A stretch of 64,000 bases of DNA from Actinoplanes sp. L3-i22. GTDB taxonomy: Bacteria > Actinomycetota > Actinomycetes > Mycobacteriales > Micromonosporaceae. Under the pieces are notes generated by a model. It made no database searches and was not told the origin of the DNA. It was given only the letters and a program-made list of their open reading frames with translations. The position numbers and the translations under genes are program-made. Of this stretch, positions 16,106 through 24,355 are shown piece by piece. Within the stretch, counting starts at the first letter, position 1, and each line of letters starts with the position of its first letter. The stretch covers positions 2,662,001-2,726,000 of the forward strand of contig NZ_AP024745.1 of the NCBI RefSeq assembly GCF_019704555.1, read 5' to 3'.

Positions 16106-16992
16106 CCGGCGAGGACACCACGCCCCGCGCAGCGGTTCCGGCCAACGTCAACGACCCCGACCGGATTGCGTTCGGGCTCACCTTCCGTCAGCTCGCCATC
16201 ATCGGCGGACCCGGCTTGGCCGGGCTCGGGTGCTACCGCGCCTTCGGCCCGCTGCTGCCACCGGTGGTCTGGATCGTCGCCGGGATGATCCTGTTCGCCG
16301 TCACGGTCGTGGTCGCTCTGGGCCGCCGTGACGGCCTGCCGCTGGACGTGTGGCTGCGCCACGGCGTCGCCCTGTCCCGCAGCCCGCGCACCGTGACTCC
16401 GGGTCAGCCGCGCGCCAGCTCGGTGGCGGTCGTGGCCGGCCAGCCGAAGATTCCGGCGCCGCTGCGCTCGCCGATCACGAGCATCAGCCCGGCCGGAGTC
16501 CTCACCAGCGAGGGCAGCAGCAAACGGCTGATCGCGTGCGGCACCACGAACATTCACCTGCGCACCGGCAGCGAGCAGGCCGCGTTGCTGGAGGGGTTCG
16601 GCCGGTTCCTCAACTCGCTGACCGGCCCGGCGCAACTGCTCGTCACGGCACAACGGCATGACCTGAGCGTGTACGCGCAGGCGACCGCCGACTTCGCGCC
16701 GCGCCTGCCGCACCCGGCGTTGCAGACCGCCGCCGACGACTACGCGGCGTTTCTGCTCGATCTCGACGCCGAGCGTGATCCGCTGCGCCGCCAGGTCCTC
16801 GCGGTCATCACCGGCGAACACGGAGCCGACGCCGCGGTGCGTGCCTTGTCCGGCCTTGGTGTCGAAGCCGTCGCGTTGGACGGGCCGGCCGTTGCCTCGG
16901 CTCTGGCCCACGCCGTCGACCCTTTCAACCCTCCGGTGCCCGGCCCGCGTGCGGTGCCCGGCACCCCCATCACTGTGCGGAGCACCCCGTGA
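16102..16992 (+). CDS. PrgI/VirB3-like membrane protein with VirB4-type extension
   Basis: The start is ATG at 16102 in an ATGA overlap with the VirB6-like gene. Residues 20-75 carry RIAFGLTFRQLAIIGGPGLA and a second helix PPVVWIVAGMILFAVTVVVA, the two-helix PrgI/VirB3 arrangement. The following 200 residues (ADFAPRLPHPALQTAADDYA and similar) resemble the N-terminal part of VirB4 ATPases. The product would anchor the VirB4 ATPase at the membrane. Its stop overlaps the VirB4 GTG start. The four genes 14908-18782 are thus tightly packed, like a single transcription unit. Confidence 0.8.
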   Translation: MTGEDTTPRAAVPANVNDPDRIAFGLTFRQLAIIGGPGLAGLGCYRAFGPLLPPVVWIVAGMILFAVTVVVALGRRDGLPLDVWLRHGVALSRSPRTVTPGQPRASSVAVVAGQPKIPAPLRSPITSISPAGVLTSEGSSKRLIACGTTNIHLRTGSEQAALLEGFGRFLNSLTGPAQLLVTAQRHDLSVYAQATADFAPRLPHPALQTAADDYAAFLLDLDAERDPLRRQVLAVITGEHGADAAVRALSGLGVEAVALDGPAVASALAHAVDPFNPPVPGPRAVPGTPITVRSTP

Positions 16993-18782
16993 ACCTGTTG
17001 AAGACCAGTAAGAACGTCGCGGCCGGGGAGGGCATGCCCTCCCCGGCCGCGCTGTCGATCACCCCGGCGCACGTGAAGGTCGGCGACGGCTACGCCACGA
17101 CGGTCGTCGTGTGCGGCTACCCGGCCGAGGTCGGCCCGGCCTGGCTCGACCCGCTGCTGTCCTACCCCGGCCGCGTCGACGTCGCCATCCACATCACCCC
17201 GGTCGCGCCGCAACTGGCCGCGCCGATGCTCAAACGCCAGCGGGCCCGGCTCGAATCGTCCCGCCGTCTGGACGCCAACCAGGGCCGCCTCGGCGACCCG
17301 ATGACCGACGCGGCAGCATCCGACGCAGCCGACCTGGCCGAACGGGTGGCCAGGGGCGCGGCGAAGCTGTTCGAGACCGGCATCTACGTCACCATCCACG
17401 CCCGCGACCTCGACGAACTGCGCACGATCACGGCCGGGGTGAAGTCGGCCGCCGCCAGCGTATTGCTGGATCTGCAACCGGCCACGTTCCGCCACCAGCA
17501 GGGCTGGATCGCCACCCTGCCCGTCGGGGTGGATTCGCTGCGGATGCGCCGCATCCTCGACACCACCGCGTTGGCCGCGGCGTTCCCGCTCGCCTCAGCG
17601 GATCTCGCCGCCCCAGCCCCGGGCGTCGTCGCCGCACCCGACGGCGTGCTCTACGGGCTGAACACCACCAGCAACGGCGTGGTCCTGTGGAACCGGTGGG
17701 CGCAGGACAACCACAACTCGGTTGTGCTGGCCCGCTCGGGCGCGGGCAAGAGCTACTTCGTCAAACTGGAAGTCCTGCGCAACCTGTACCAGGGCACTGC
17801 GGTGTCGGTCATCGACCCGGAGGACGAGTACACCCCGCTCACCGAACACGTCGGCGGCACGGTCGTGCAGCTCGGCGCGCCGAGCGTGCGGGTCAACCCG
17901 CTCGACCTGCCCGCCGACGACCGACCCGACACGCTCACCCGGCGCGGCCTGTTCCTGCATACCCTGATTTCGGTCATGCTCGGCGCGACCCCGCCGCCGG
18001 CCGAACGAGCCGCCCTGGACCGGGCGATAACCGCCACCTACGCCCGCGCCGGGATCAATGCCGACCCGGGCACCTGGCGCAGGCCCGCCCCACTGCTGCG
18101 CGACCTCGCCGCGACGCTGGCCGACGACGACGACCCCGCCGCTGCCCAGCTCACCGCGCGGCTCGCCCCGTGGACGGTCGGGAACTTCTCCAGCCTCTTC
18201 GCCGGCCCGACCACCGCCGCCCCGGGCGCACATCTCGTGGTGTGGTCGCTGCGCCACCTGAGCGACGAGCTGCGCACGGTCGGCACACTGCTCGCCCTCG
18301 ACGCGATCTGGTCGAGCATCGACGCTCCGACCACCAGCGCACGCCGGCGGCTCGTCGTGGTCGACGAAGCGTGGCTGCTGATGCGCGACGCCGAGGGCGC
18401 GAGGTTCTTGTTCCGCATGTCCAAGGCCGCTCGCAAACGCTTGGCCGGGCTGTGCGTGATCACCCAGGACGCCGCCGACGTCCTGTCGACCGATCTCGGC
18501 CTGGCCGTGGTCTCCAATGCCGCGACCCAGGTCCTGATGCGCCAATCCACCCAATCGATCGACGCGGTCACCGAGGCATTCGGCCTGACCGCCGGAGAAG
18601 CCCGAATGCTCCTCGCCGCGTCGCGCGGGGAGGGCCTGCTCGTCGCCGGGCGGTCGCGGATTCCGTTCCGCAGCGTCGGCTCGGCCACCGAACACCAGAT
18701 CGCCGTGGATGCTCTGGAGTTCGAGTCAACTTTCCGAGATTCCGCGACGAACTCTGGAGGGGACGGTCCCTACAGAGGTTAG
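16989..18782 (+). CDS. VirB4-family conjugation ATPase, unusual C-terminus
   Basis: GTG start overlapping the PrgI stop. The 597-residue product has a Walker A loop, ARSGAGKSYF, at about 248-257, and a Walker B, RLVVVDEAWLLM, at about 455-466. The later ITQDAADVLSTDLGLAVVSN segment is typical of VirB4/TraC motors that power pilus assembly and DNA transfer. Sequence resembles the family to about residue 570 (EHQIAVDALEF). The last 25 residues (FRDSATNSGGDGPYRG end) do not resemble a VirB4 tail, and base composition changes after the stop. The native C-terminus and the junction to the coupling-protein gene may have been replaced by an insertion. Function is probably retained, since the motor motifs are intact. 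Confidence 0.85.
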   Translation: MNLLKTSKNVAAGEGMPSPAALSITPAHVKVGDGYATTVVVCGYPAEVGPAWLDPLLSYPGRVDVAIHITPVAPQLAAPMLKRQRARLESSRRLDANQGRLGDPMTDAAASDAADLAERVARGAAKLFETGIYVTIHARDLDELRTITAGVKSAAASVLLDLQPATFRHQQGWIATLPVGVDSLRMRRILDTTALAAAFPLASADLAAPAPGVVAAPDGVLYGLNTTSNGVVLWNRWAQDNHNSVVLARSGAGKSYFVKLEVLRNLYQGTAVSVIDPEDEYTPLTEHVGGTVVQLGAPSVRVNPLDLPADDRPDTLTRRGLFLHTLISVMLGATPPPAERAALDRAITATYARAGINADPGTWRRPAPLLRDLAATLADDDDPAAAQLTARLAPWTVGNFSSLFAGPTTAAPGAHLVVWSLRHLSDELRTVGTLLALDAIWSSIDAPTTSARRRLVVVDEAWLLMRDAEGARFLFRMSKAARKRLAGLCVITQDAADVLSTDLGLAVVSNAATQVLMRQSTQSIDAVTEAFGLTAGEARMLLAASRGEGLLVAGRSRIPFRSVGSATEHQIAVDALEFESTFRDSATNSGGDGPYRG

Positions 18783-19152
18783 CGAGTGGCTCAAGTTTGC
18801 GAACTGCTGACCTCGATTGGCTCCAGGCCGGGTCGACTACGCTGATCGACCCGGCCGCGTGAGGGTTCAAGGGGGTAGCGGCCCCGTGTCGGCGTGCGCG
18901 CCTGATACAGCCAGTCGAGGCATCGGCGCCGGACACTCTGGCTCGATGGCGGCCACTCGAGGCGAGGTTCTCGTACCGACCGCATGGGCAGTGTCTTCGC
19001 CGGAGGCCAATCAAGCCTGGATCGCGGCATGTGGAGTGTGGGGGGTCATAAACCGAATGGTCTCCATGCTACTTTCCTGCTCCTGCGTTCGGTGCAATCA
19101 TTAACGCCAGAATGACGCTAATCTTAATCTGCGACCTACTTCGAAGAGCCGG
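18783..19152. other. Non-coding stretch after VirB4 gene
   Basis: No frame here has a ribosome binding site or recognisable motif. GC content falls toward the 3' end. It may contain the left junction of the DNA inserted between the VirB4 and coupling-protein genes, but no terminal repeat was found. Confidence 0.35.
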
Positions 19153-19410
19153 TTATTCGATCGGTTCGAACAGGGCAGTAAACTTTTCATCGGAGAACAC
19201 CATGAGCTGATCTGCGATTTTGACGAGCCATTGCTGGGGAGCCACCACCAAATCAGGGCCGTCGTTGTAGATGCGCAGGCTGCCTGGATTTATCCCGTCC
19301 GCATTGGTAAAGCTTGCGCGGGGACGGGCAGACTTGGCGAAGCTTCCAACTTCCCCGGCGTTTCCTTCAACGAGCTTGATAGCTTCAATGTCATTTCGCA
19401 GTCGATACAT
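19153..19410 (-). CDS. Small phage-like hypothetical protein, 85 aa
   Basis: The layout (MYRLRNDIEAIKLVEGNAGE, then a VAPQQWLVKIADQLMVFSDE segment, ending FTALFEPIE) resembles a widespread small phage protein. That protein begins MxxRKPxxxEAxxx and ends DxFxxxYEPI, with a central GDWxVxG motif. The resemblance is from memory and moderate. GC content is lower than the neighbours. A weak AGAAG site precedes the ATG. Function unknown. Confidence 0.5.
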   Translation of the reverse strand: MYRLRNDIEAIKLVEGNAGEVGSFAKSARPRASFTNADGINPGSLRIYNDGPDLVVAPQQWLVKIADQLMVFSDEKFTALFEPIE

Positions 19411-19559
19411 TTACTTCTTCTCTATTCCGCTGAATTTTCGTTCTTAGAATAACGAGCTGAGTGATCGGATTTCTGAAGTCACCGGCGGAGGAGTGACAAC
19501 ATTATGGCCTCACCGATCGGGCCCCCGCCGTGGCCGTTCGCAAGTGCAGTTATCTTGTG

Positions 19560-19829
19560 CTACGGCGTGCGGGCCCGAAACTCGGCCTCTTTCGTCCTGC
19601 AGGGGTCGCATAAGTTCTTGGCCTTCTCCGAGTCGCCCGGCCACCGCTCGCAAATGTCTTTGACGGTTTTGTCGCATAGTGCGCTAGCGCGCGCGTCTGG
19701 ATCTGTTGCGTTATGCCAAACGGCGTGCCAGGGCGTAGGGAGCCCTTCTCCCATAAGCGAAGACTTGCCGCGCGTACCGCGGACAACCTTCAAGTTCATA
19801 TTCGCGGTGCCGAGATGAAGTTCGGTCAT
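19560..19829 (-). CDS. Hypothetical protein, 89 aa
   Basis: The product opens MTELHLGTANMNLKVVRGTR and has three cysteines near its end (LCDKTVKDICERW, CDPCRT). No family is recognised. It lies in the block of minus-strand genes between the VirB4 gene and the recombinase trio. Ribosome binding site weak. Confidence 0.45.
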   Translation of the reverse strand: MTELHLGTANMNLKVVRGTRGKSSLMGEGLPTPWHAVWHNATDPDARASALCDKTVKDICERWPGDSEKAKNLCDPCRTKEAEFRARTP

Positions 19830-20010
19830 TTTCTCATTGTCGCACAGAATGTGCGTACGTTAGCGCGTTATCCGAACCCCTAGCAGAAATGTCGGAGGTG
19901 ACCGTCGAAACAGGCCGCTACGTAGCTCACGCACATCGGCGCAAACCGCGGGCCAAGCTGGCGAAGTGGCCGTCACGTTCGAGCAGTTCGCAGTAGAAGA
20001 GTTCGAGGAA

Positions 20011-20814
20011 TCAACGATCCTCCTCTTCTTCATCCGAATCTTCCTGCGGGACTGCCCAGTCCGGAAGGTCGGCCGCGGCATACCTCAACAAAGCCAAAAC
20101 GCTCTGGCGCAATTTTGCAGCATGCTTCAGTACCTCCGGCCCGTCTGGGTCGTCGGCCATTGCTGCAACAAACAAGTTGGTGCAACGCGACAAATCCCTT
20201 AGTTCTTTGTCTGGGGGCCGATCGAGCAGTGCGGCGGCCTCTTGCTCCAACTGGCGCACAGAAAATGCCATGTCCGCGAGATCTTCTCGGAGCCGAGCGA
20301 AAACAAGGAACGACCTTAACCTACCGACTTCAGCCTTGTTGTCCGCGCCCTTCGGCGGCGCGGGCCGGCCAGCGAGTATCTCCAGATATCCGGCGTAGGT
20401 TTCCGCATCCATAGCTAAGCCGCCCGGCGCGTTAACGGCAGAAGCGTCGCGTATGACCCAGGGGGAGGGAACCTGTTGCTGATCGCTGGTTTTAAGATCG
20501 AGACCTCGCTGGCTTCGACGGAGTAGCCATAGCAGGTCCAGAACATTGCTCGCTTCGCGCCGTATGTTTTCCCTCAAGCTTGCGCATCGGGACAAGCTCA
20601 GCCGGATTGATAGCGGTATCTCTGCGCCTAGAATGAGCAGTAAACCCAAAGGTGGTGCAGAAGCCACATTGGTCCAGTATCCGCTCTTAACGACTGGTCC
20701 CCAAAGGGATAGCAGCCAACCGGCGAGGGACAGTGCCGTCAGTGCGACGACAAGGATAGAACTTTCTTTTATTCCAGACCTGTAAAGTCGCATGTTCCGG
20801 AGTAGGGATCGCAC
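20011..20814 (-). CDS. Hypothetical two-helix membrane protein, 267 aa
   Basis: Two N-terminal hydrophobic segments, SSILVVALTALSLAGWLLSL and PPLGLLLILGAEIPLSIRL, are followed by a soluble helical region of about 190 residues and an acidic tail ending EDSDEEEEDR. No family is recognised. The layout (membrane hairpin plus cytoplasmic helical domain) would allow a role in sensing or defence, but nothing shows it. Codon use is less GC-biased than in the transfer genes, consistent with separate acquisition. Confidence 0.6.
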   Translation of the reverse strand: MRSLLRNMRLYRSGIKESSILVVALTALSLAGWLLSLWGPVVKSGYWTNVASAPPLGLLLILGAEIPLSIRLSLSRCASLRENIRREASNVLDLLWLLRRSQRGLDLKTSDQQQVPSPWVIRDASAVNAPGGLAMDAETYAGYLEILAGRPAPPKGADNKAEVGRLRSFLVFARLREDLADMAFSVRQLEQEAAALLDRPPDKELRDLSRCTNLFVAAMADDPDGPEVLKHAAKLRQSVLALLRYAAADLPDWAVPQEDSDEEEEDR

Positions 20815-21016
20815 CGTTCCTCCCCAAGGCCATCGTTGATACGGGCCGCTTAAGATCGAATGTGCCTGAAGAAGGACCCCAGGGCAACATCGGTACCTGC
20901 GTCGAGCGCGACTTCACCCGAGCAGCGCACTCGTCTCGGCCAGATCCGGATACTGCCTGAGAGAAATCTGCGCACAACGACGGTCCTGGCTGTCGAGCCG
21001 GAGCTGGCTGGGCGGG

Positions 21017-22760
21017 TCATCGTGGGGTCGTGGACGAGGAGACCGTAGTGGCGTAGCGGCTGGCGCCTTCGACGGATAGGCCGAACATGTCCATGAGGCG
21101 GCGGATGTCGCCGCTGGTGGCGTGGGCTTCGTCGAGGATCCGGGCGAGGCGGATGTGCTGCCCGGCGATGCTAAGTTGATGCCGAATCCACCAGTGGCTG
21201 ACCGGGCGAACGTTGATCGCGTTGCGGACGTGGATGAACAGGTGCGGGTTGGCGGTGTGTGGCCATGTGGCTTGTCGGTAGTCGAGCCAGGCGGCCAGGC
21301 GGGTGCGGACCGGCGGGGCCAGGGGGATGACCTGTTCGCCCAGATGCAGTCGCCCGTCGTGCAGGTCGGTCAGTTGCAGGTGGCAAAGCTGGATGACGCG
21401 CACGGCGTGGAAGGCGAGCAAGGCGGCCAGCGCGGCGGTGGCCGGCTGGCTGGAGTTGAGGTCCGCGCGGACAACCTCCAGATTGACCGACGCGGGCGAC
21501 TGGGGCTGAGGCGCGCTGAGCCGGGCGGTCGGGTTGACGAAGACGAGCTTGCGGGCCTTGAGGATCCGGAAGATCGATCGCAGGCCCTGGAGCATGGTGT
21601 AGCGGGCCAGCGGCGCGCCGGGCAGCACGGCGCGGACCTCGTCGACGCCGATCTCGCGCAGCGACGGATGTGCCGCCGCGAACTGGCGTGAGGCGGGAAG
21701 CGCCCAGCGCAGCTGGGTGGTGATCGTGGCGTCATTGCGCGGTTTGCGCCGGGGCGGCTCGGTCGATCCGTGCCGCATCACCTGCAGCCAGACGCCGAGC
21801 TCGTCGCGGATCTGCTCGGGCAGATCGGCGGTGTTGACGCTGAACCAAGTTACGATCGCGGGCTGCCGGTCCTCGTCGAGCAGCCCGGCGTCGGCCAGCA
21901 CGTCGGCGACCACGGCGGCGGAGTGTTTGATTCGCGACAGCAGCGCGACGTCGCTGCGCCGGATCGGCGCGCCCGGGGTGTCCTGGATGCCCGGCAAGAT
22001 CCGCATGGCGCGGCGGACTCGCTCGATCTTGCTGCGCCGCCAGCCGTAACGTTGCGCGTGCTCGGCGACGAACGCAAGCAGCGCCGCTTCCCGGCCCGGG
22101 TGCGGAGGCGGCGGGAACCCGTTGCGCAGTCCCGCTTGCAGATCCCGGGCGGTGTCGAATAGCACGAGCTGGCGGTGCCCGACCGGGGTCAACAGCCGCA
22201 TGTTCGGCGGCACGGTCTTCTTCACGTACTCGCGTTTGCCGGTGCCGTCCTGGTGCCACAGCCCGGCGATGAACAACTGTTGGCCGTTGCGGTTGGCCTC
22301 GGCCAGGCCGACATCACCGACCCGGCGCCCCAGCGCGTGGGCGAACAGGCTGCGCTGGCGGTGACACAATCGGCACGAGCCGTCCTCGTAGAGCGCCACG
22401 GTCTGTCCGCAGTTCGCGCACGCGGCGACGGTGCGGGTCGCGGTGCGCGCGGCAGGCCGAACACGTCCAGCCGTAGGTGCGGGTGACACCCCAGGCATGG
22501 CAGTCGGGGCAGGCGTCGATGATGACCCGCCGTTGGGCCAGCGGCCCGGCCAGTTTCCAGGCCGGGGAGCGTTGCCCGGGCGCGTGTGGATGACACCGGG
22601 CGCACAGGCCCGACATGTAGTAATCCACTGTGGACGCACACCTATAGCACGGCGGGGCGGTGACCGGACCGCCCGGCCAGCAGACGAAGCAGTACGGGAT
22701 CTCCGGCATCGCCGGTGGCCGTACCCCGCAAACCGTGCACGGCTTCAACCGGCCATTCAT
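21017..22760 (-). pseudogene. Tyrosine-recombinase-like protein with zinc-finger N-terminus, frameshifted
   Basis: From ATG at 22760, MNGRLKPCTVCGVRPPAMPE and a series of CxxC pairs (CVC, CYRC, CARC, CPDC, CSAC) form a multi-zinc-ribbon region. Near 22440 the homologous sequence moves to another frame. It goes on CANCGQTVALYEDGSCRLC and, after about 400 residues, ends in LARILDEAHATSGDIRRLMD and FGLSVEGASRYA. This resembles the C-terminal half of a tyrosine recombinase, with a degenerate active site. Its start overlaps the XRE gene's stop. It is the third gene of a recombinase-XRE-recombinase trio. The frameshift may be genuine or an indel error. Confidence 0.65.
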
Positions 22761-23074
22761 GCCGGCGGGATCGAGGTGTGCCGCCCCAGCTGCGGGCTCA
22801 GCGTGCTCGAACTCCCGGAGGCGGTGTTGGTCTGCTGCGGACGGCGTGCGGCGACTTTCTCCGGCTCGCAGAGCAGCAGGTCGGCCGGGGTGCAGCCGAG
22901 CACCGAGCAAATCACGTCCAGATCGTCCAGCCGGATCGAGGTCGGGGTGCCGGTCCACAACGCTGACATCTTGCCCGCGCTGATCTCCAGACCGGCCTCC
23001 GCCAGCCGGCGGCGCATCTCGGTCGACTTCCAGATCCCCGTCTGCGCCGCGCGCATCCGCAGGTTCCACTGCAT
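22757..23074 (-). CDS. Small Cro/XRE-type DNA-binding protein
   Basis: The likely start is ATG at 23074 (MQWNLRMRAAQTGIWKSTEM). The core MRRRLAEAGLEISAGKMSAL followed by IRLDDLDVICSVLGCTPADL is a Cro/C1-type helix-turn-helix. Its stop overlaps the ATG of the zinc-finger recombinase gene (ATGA), and it starts a few bases after the upstream integrase ends. Probably regulates or assists the two recombinases. A short polar C-terminal tail is not conserved-looking. Confidence 0.75.
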   Translation of the reverse strand: MQWNLRMRAAQTGIWKSTEMRRRLAEAGLEISAGKMSALWTGTPTSIRLDDLDVICSVLGCTPADLLLCEPEKVAARRPQQTNTASGSSSTLSPQLGRHTSIPPA

Positions 23075-23078
23075 CCCA

Positions 23079-24170
23079 TCACCCCTCAAGCGGTCCCAGC
23101 CGGGCAGCGGTCCGGGCGTTACTGGCGTTCCACGCCTGGGTCACGTGCTCGACCGGAACGTGGATGTACCGGGTCGTCGTCGACAACCACGAGTGGCCCA
23201 GGACCTCCTGGATCGCCTTCACATCCAAACCGTTGGCGTACAACGACGACGCGCAAAAATGCCGCAGCACGTGCGGCGTCAACCGGCCGTTCCAGGACGG
23301 CAGGCCACGCTGCACCGCAGCGGCCAGGCCGTCGCGCAGCGTCTGCTTGCCTGCCCGCGGGCAGCAGCCGGTCAACGGATCTGGGCTGCGCTCGGCCGGT
23401 AGCAGCGGCGCATCTGGGTTGGTGTAGTCCGGTCCGAACTGATGCCGGACCTCGACCATCCACCAGTCCAGCAACTCGCGGACCGAGTTGATGGCCGGGA
23501 CCAGCCGCGTCTTCACCCCGCGCCCACGGCTGCCCTTGCCGAAGCGGATACCCACACAGCCGTACTCGCCCAGATCCCGGCGCCAGTCCCGGATGTCCAG
23601 CATGCAGCTCTCGTTGATGCGCAACCCGATCCGCCGCCACAACGAGGCCGCCAGATAGTCGCGTGCCGCAGGCAGGAACTTGCGCGCCTGCGGCAGCCAC
23701 AACCGCCACGCCGCGAACAACGTCTCGACCTCGTCCGCCGACGGCGGTACCCGGGCCGAGCCGTAATCGGCCTGCGCCGGCCGGTTGAACTCGTCGATCA
23801 CCTGCTCGACCACGACATCCGTCAACCGGTGGATGTCGCCCTGATACCGAACGACAAGGAAATCGAAGAAATGCGCCAACGCCCACGCCTTGTGCTGCAC
23901 CGTCAACCGGGCCAGCCCCGACCGGCGCGCCGCAGCCAGGAACCGGTCCGCGTCACTCGGCCGAGCCGTCCACACCGGACGCCCCAGAAACCGGATGAAC
24001 TCGAACAACACCGACCGGTCCGACGCCACTGTGCTGTCCACCGACCCGACACCCACCGCCGCGAGCAAGTACTGATCCACCAACTCCTGCTCGAAATCCT
24101 CGGCCTCGGTCTGGGACGACAGACGCCGCGGCGCGCCGAGCGACCGCACCACCGCCAGGCCCATAACCAC
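23079..24170 (-). CDS. Tyrosine recombinase/integrase
   Basis: A 363-residue integrase with all catalytic residues in order: R184 in RRIGLRINE, H300 and R303 in HVLRH, H326 in GHSWLSTTTR and nucleophile Y335 in RYIH. A glycine-rich KGSRGRG lies between the Arg and His boxes. The N-terminal 110 residues are a SAM-like core-binding domain. GTG at 24170 or ATG at 24164 may start it. It is the first gene of a three-gene unit (integrase, XRE, second recombinase-like). Attachment or transposition target unknown. It is separate from the serine recombinase at the element's right end. Confidence 0.9.
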   Translation of the reverse strand: MVMGLAVVRSLGAPRRLSSQTEAEDFEQELVDQYLLAAVGVGSVDSTVASDRSVLFEFIRFLGRPVWTARPSDADRFLAAARRSGLARLTVQHKAWALAHFFDFLVVRYQGDIHRLTDVVVEQVIDEFNRPAQADYGSARVPPSADEVETLFAAWRLWLPQARKFLPAARDYLAASLWRRIGLRINESCMLDIRDWRRDLGEYGCVGIRFGKGSRGRGVKTRLVPAINSVRELLDWWMVEVRHQFGPDYTNPDAPLLPAERSPDPLTGCCPRAGKQTLRDGLAAAVQRGLPSWNGRLTPHVLRHFCASSLYANGLDVKAIQEVLGHSWLSTTTRYIHVPVEHVTQAWNASNARTAARLGPLEG

Positions 24171-24355
24171 CCCAGATCTCCGAAACCGACCGTTTATCGT
24201 GAATCACGGCGGCTATTCAGGAATCCCGACCAACTGTCAACAGTCGATCTCGATGGCAACGCATCGACCTGGTCAGCCACGACGGCCGGGGAACAGAACA
24301 AACCCCCGAAGGAACTCCGTGCAGTTCTGATAACCGGGATCGGCGAGGTGACCGC

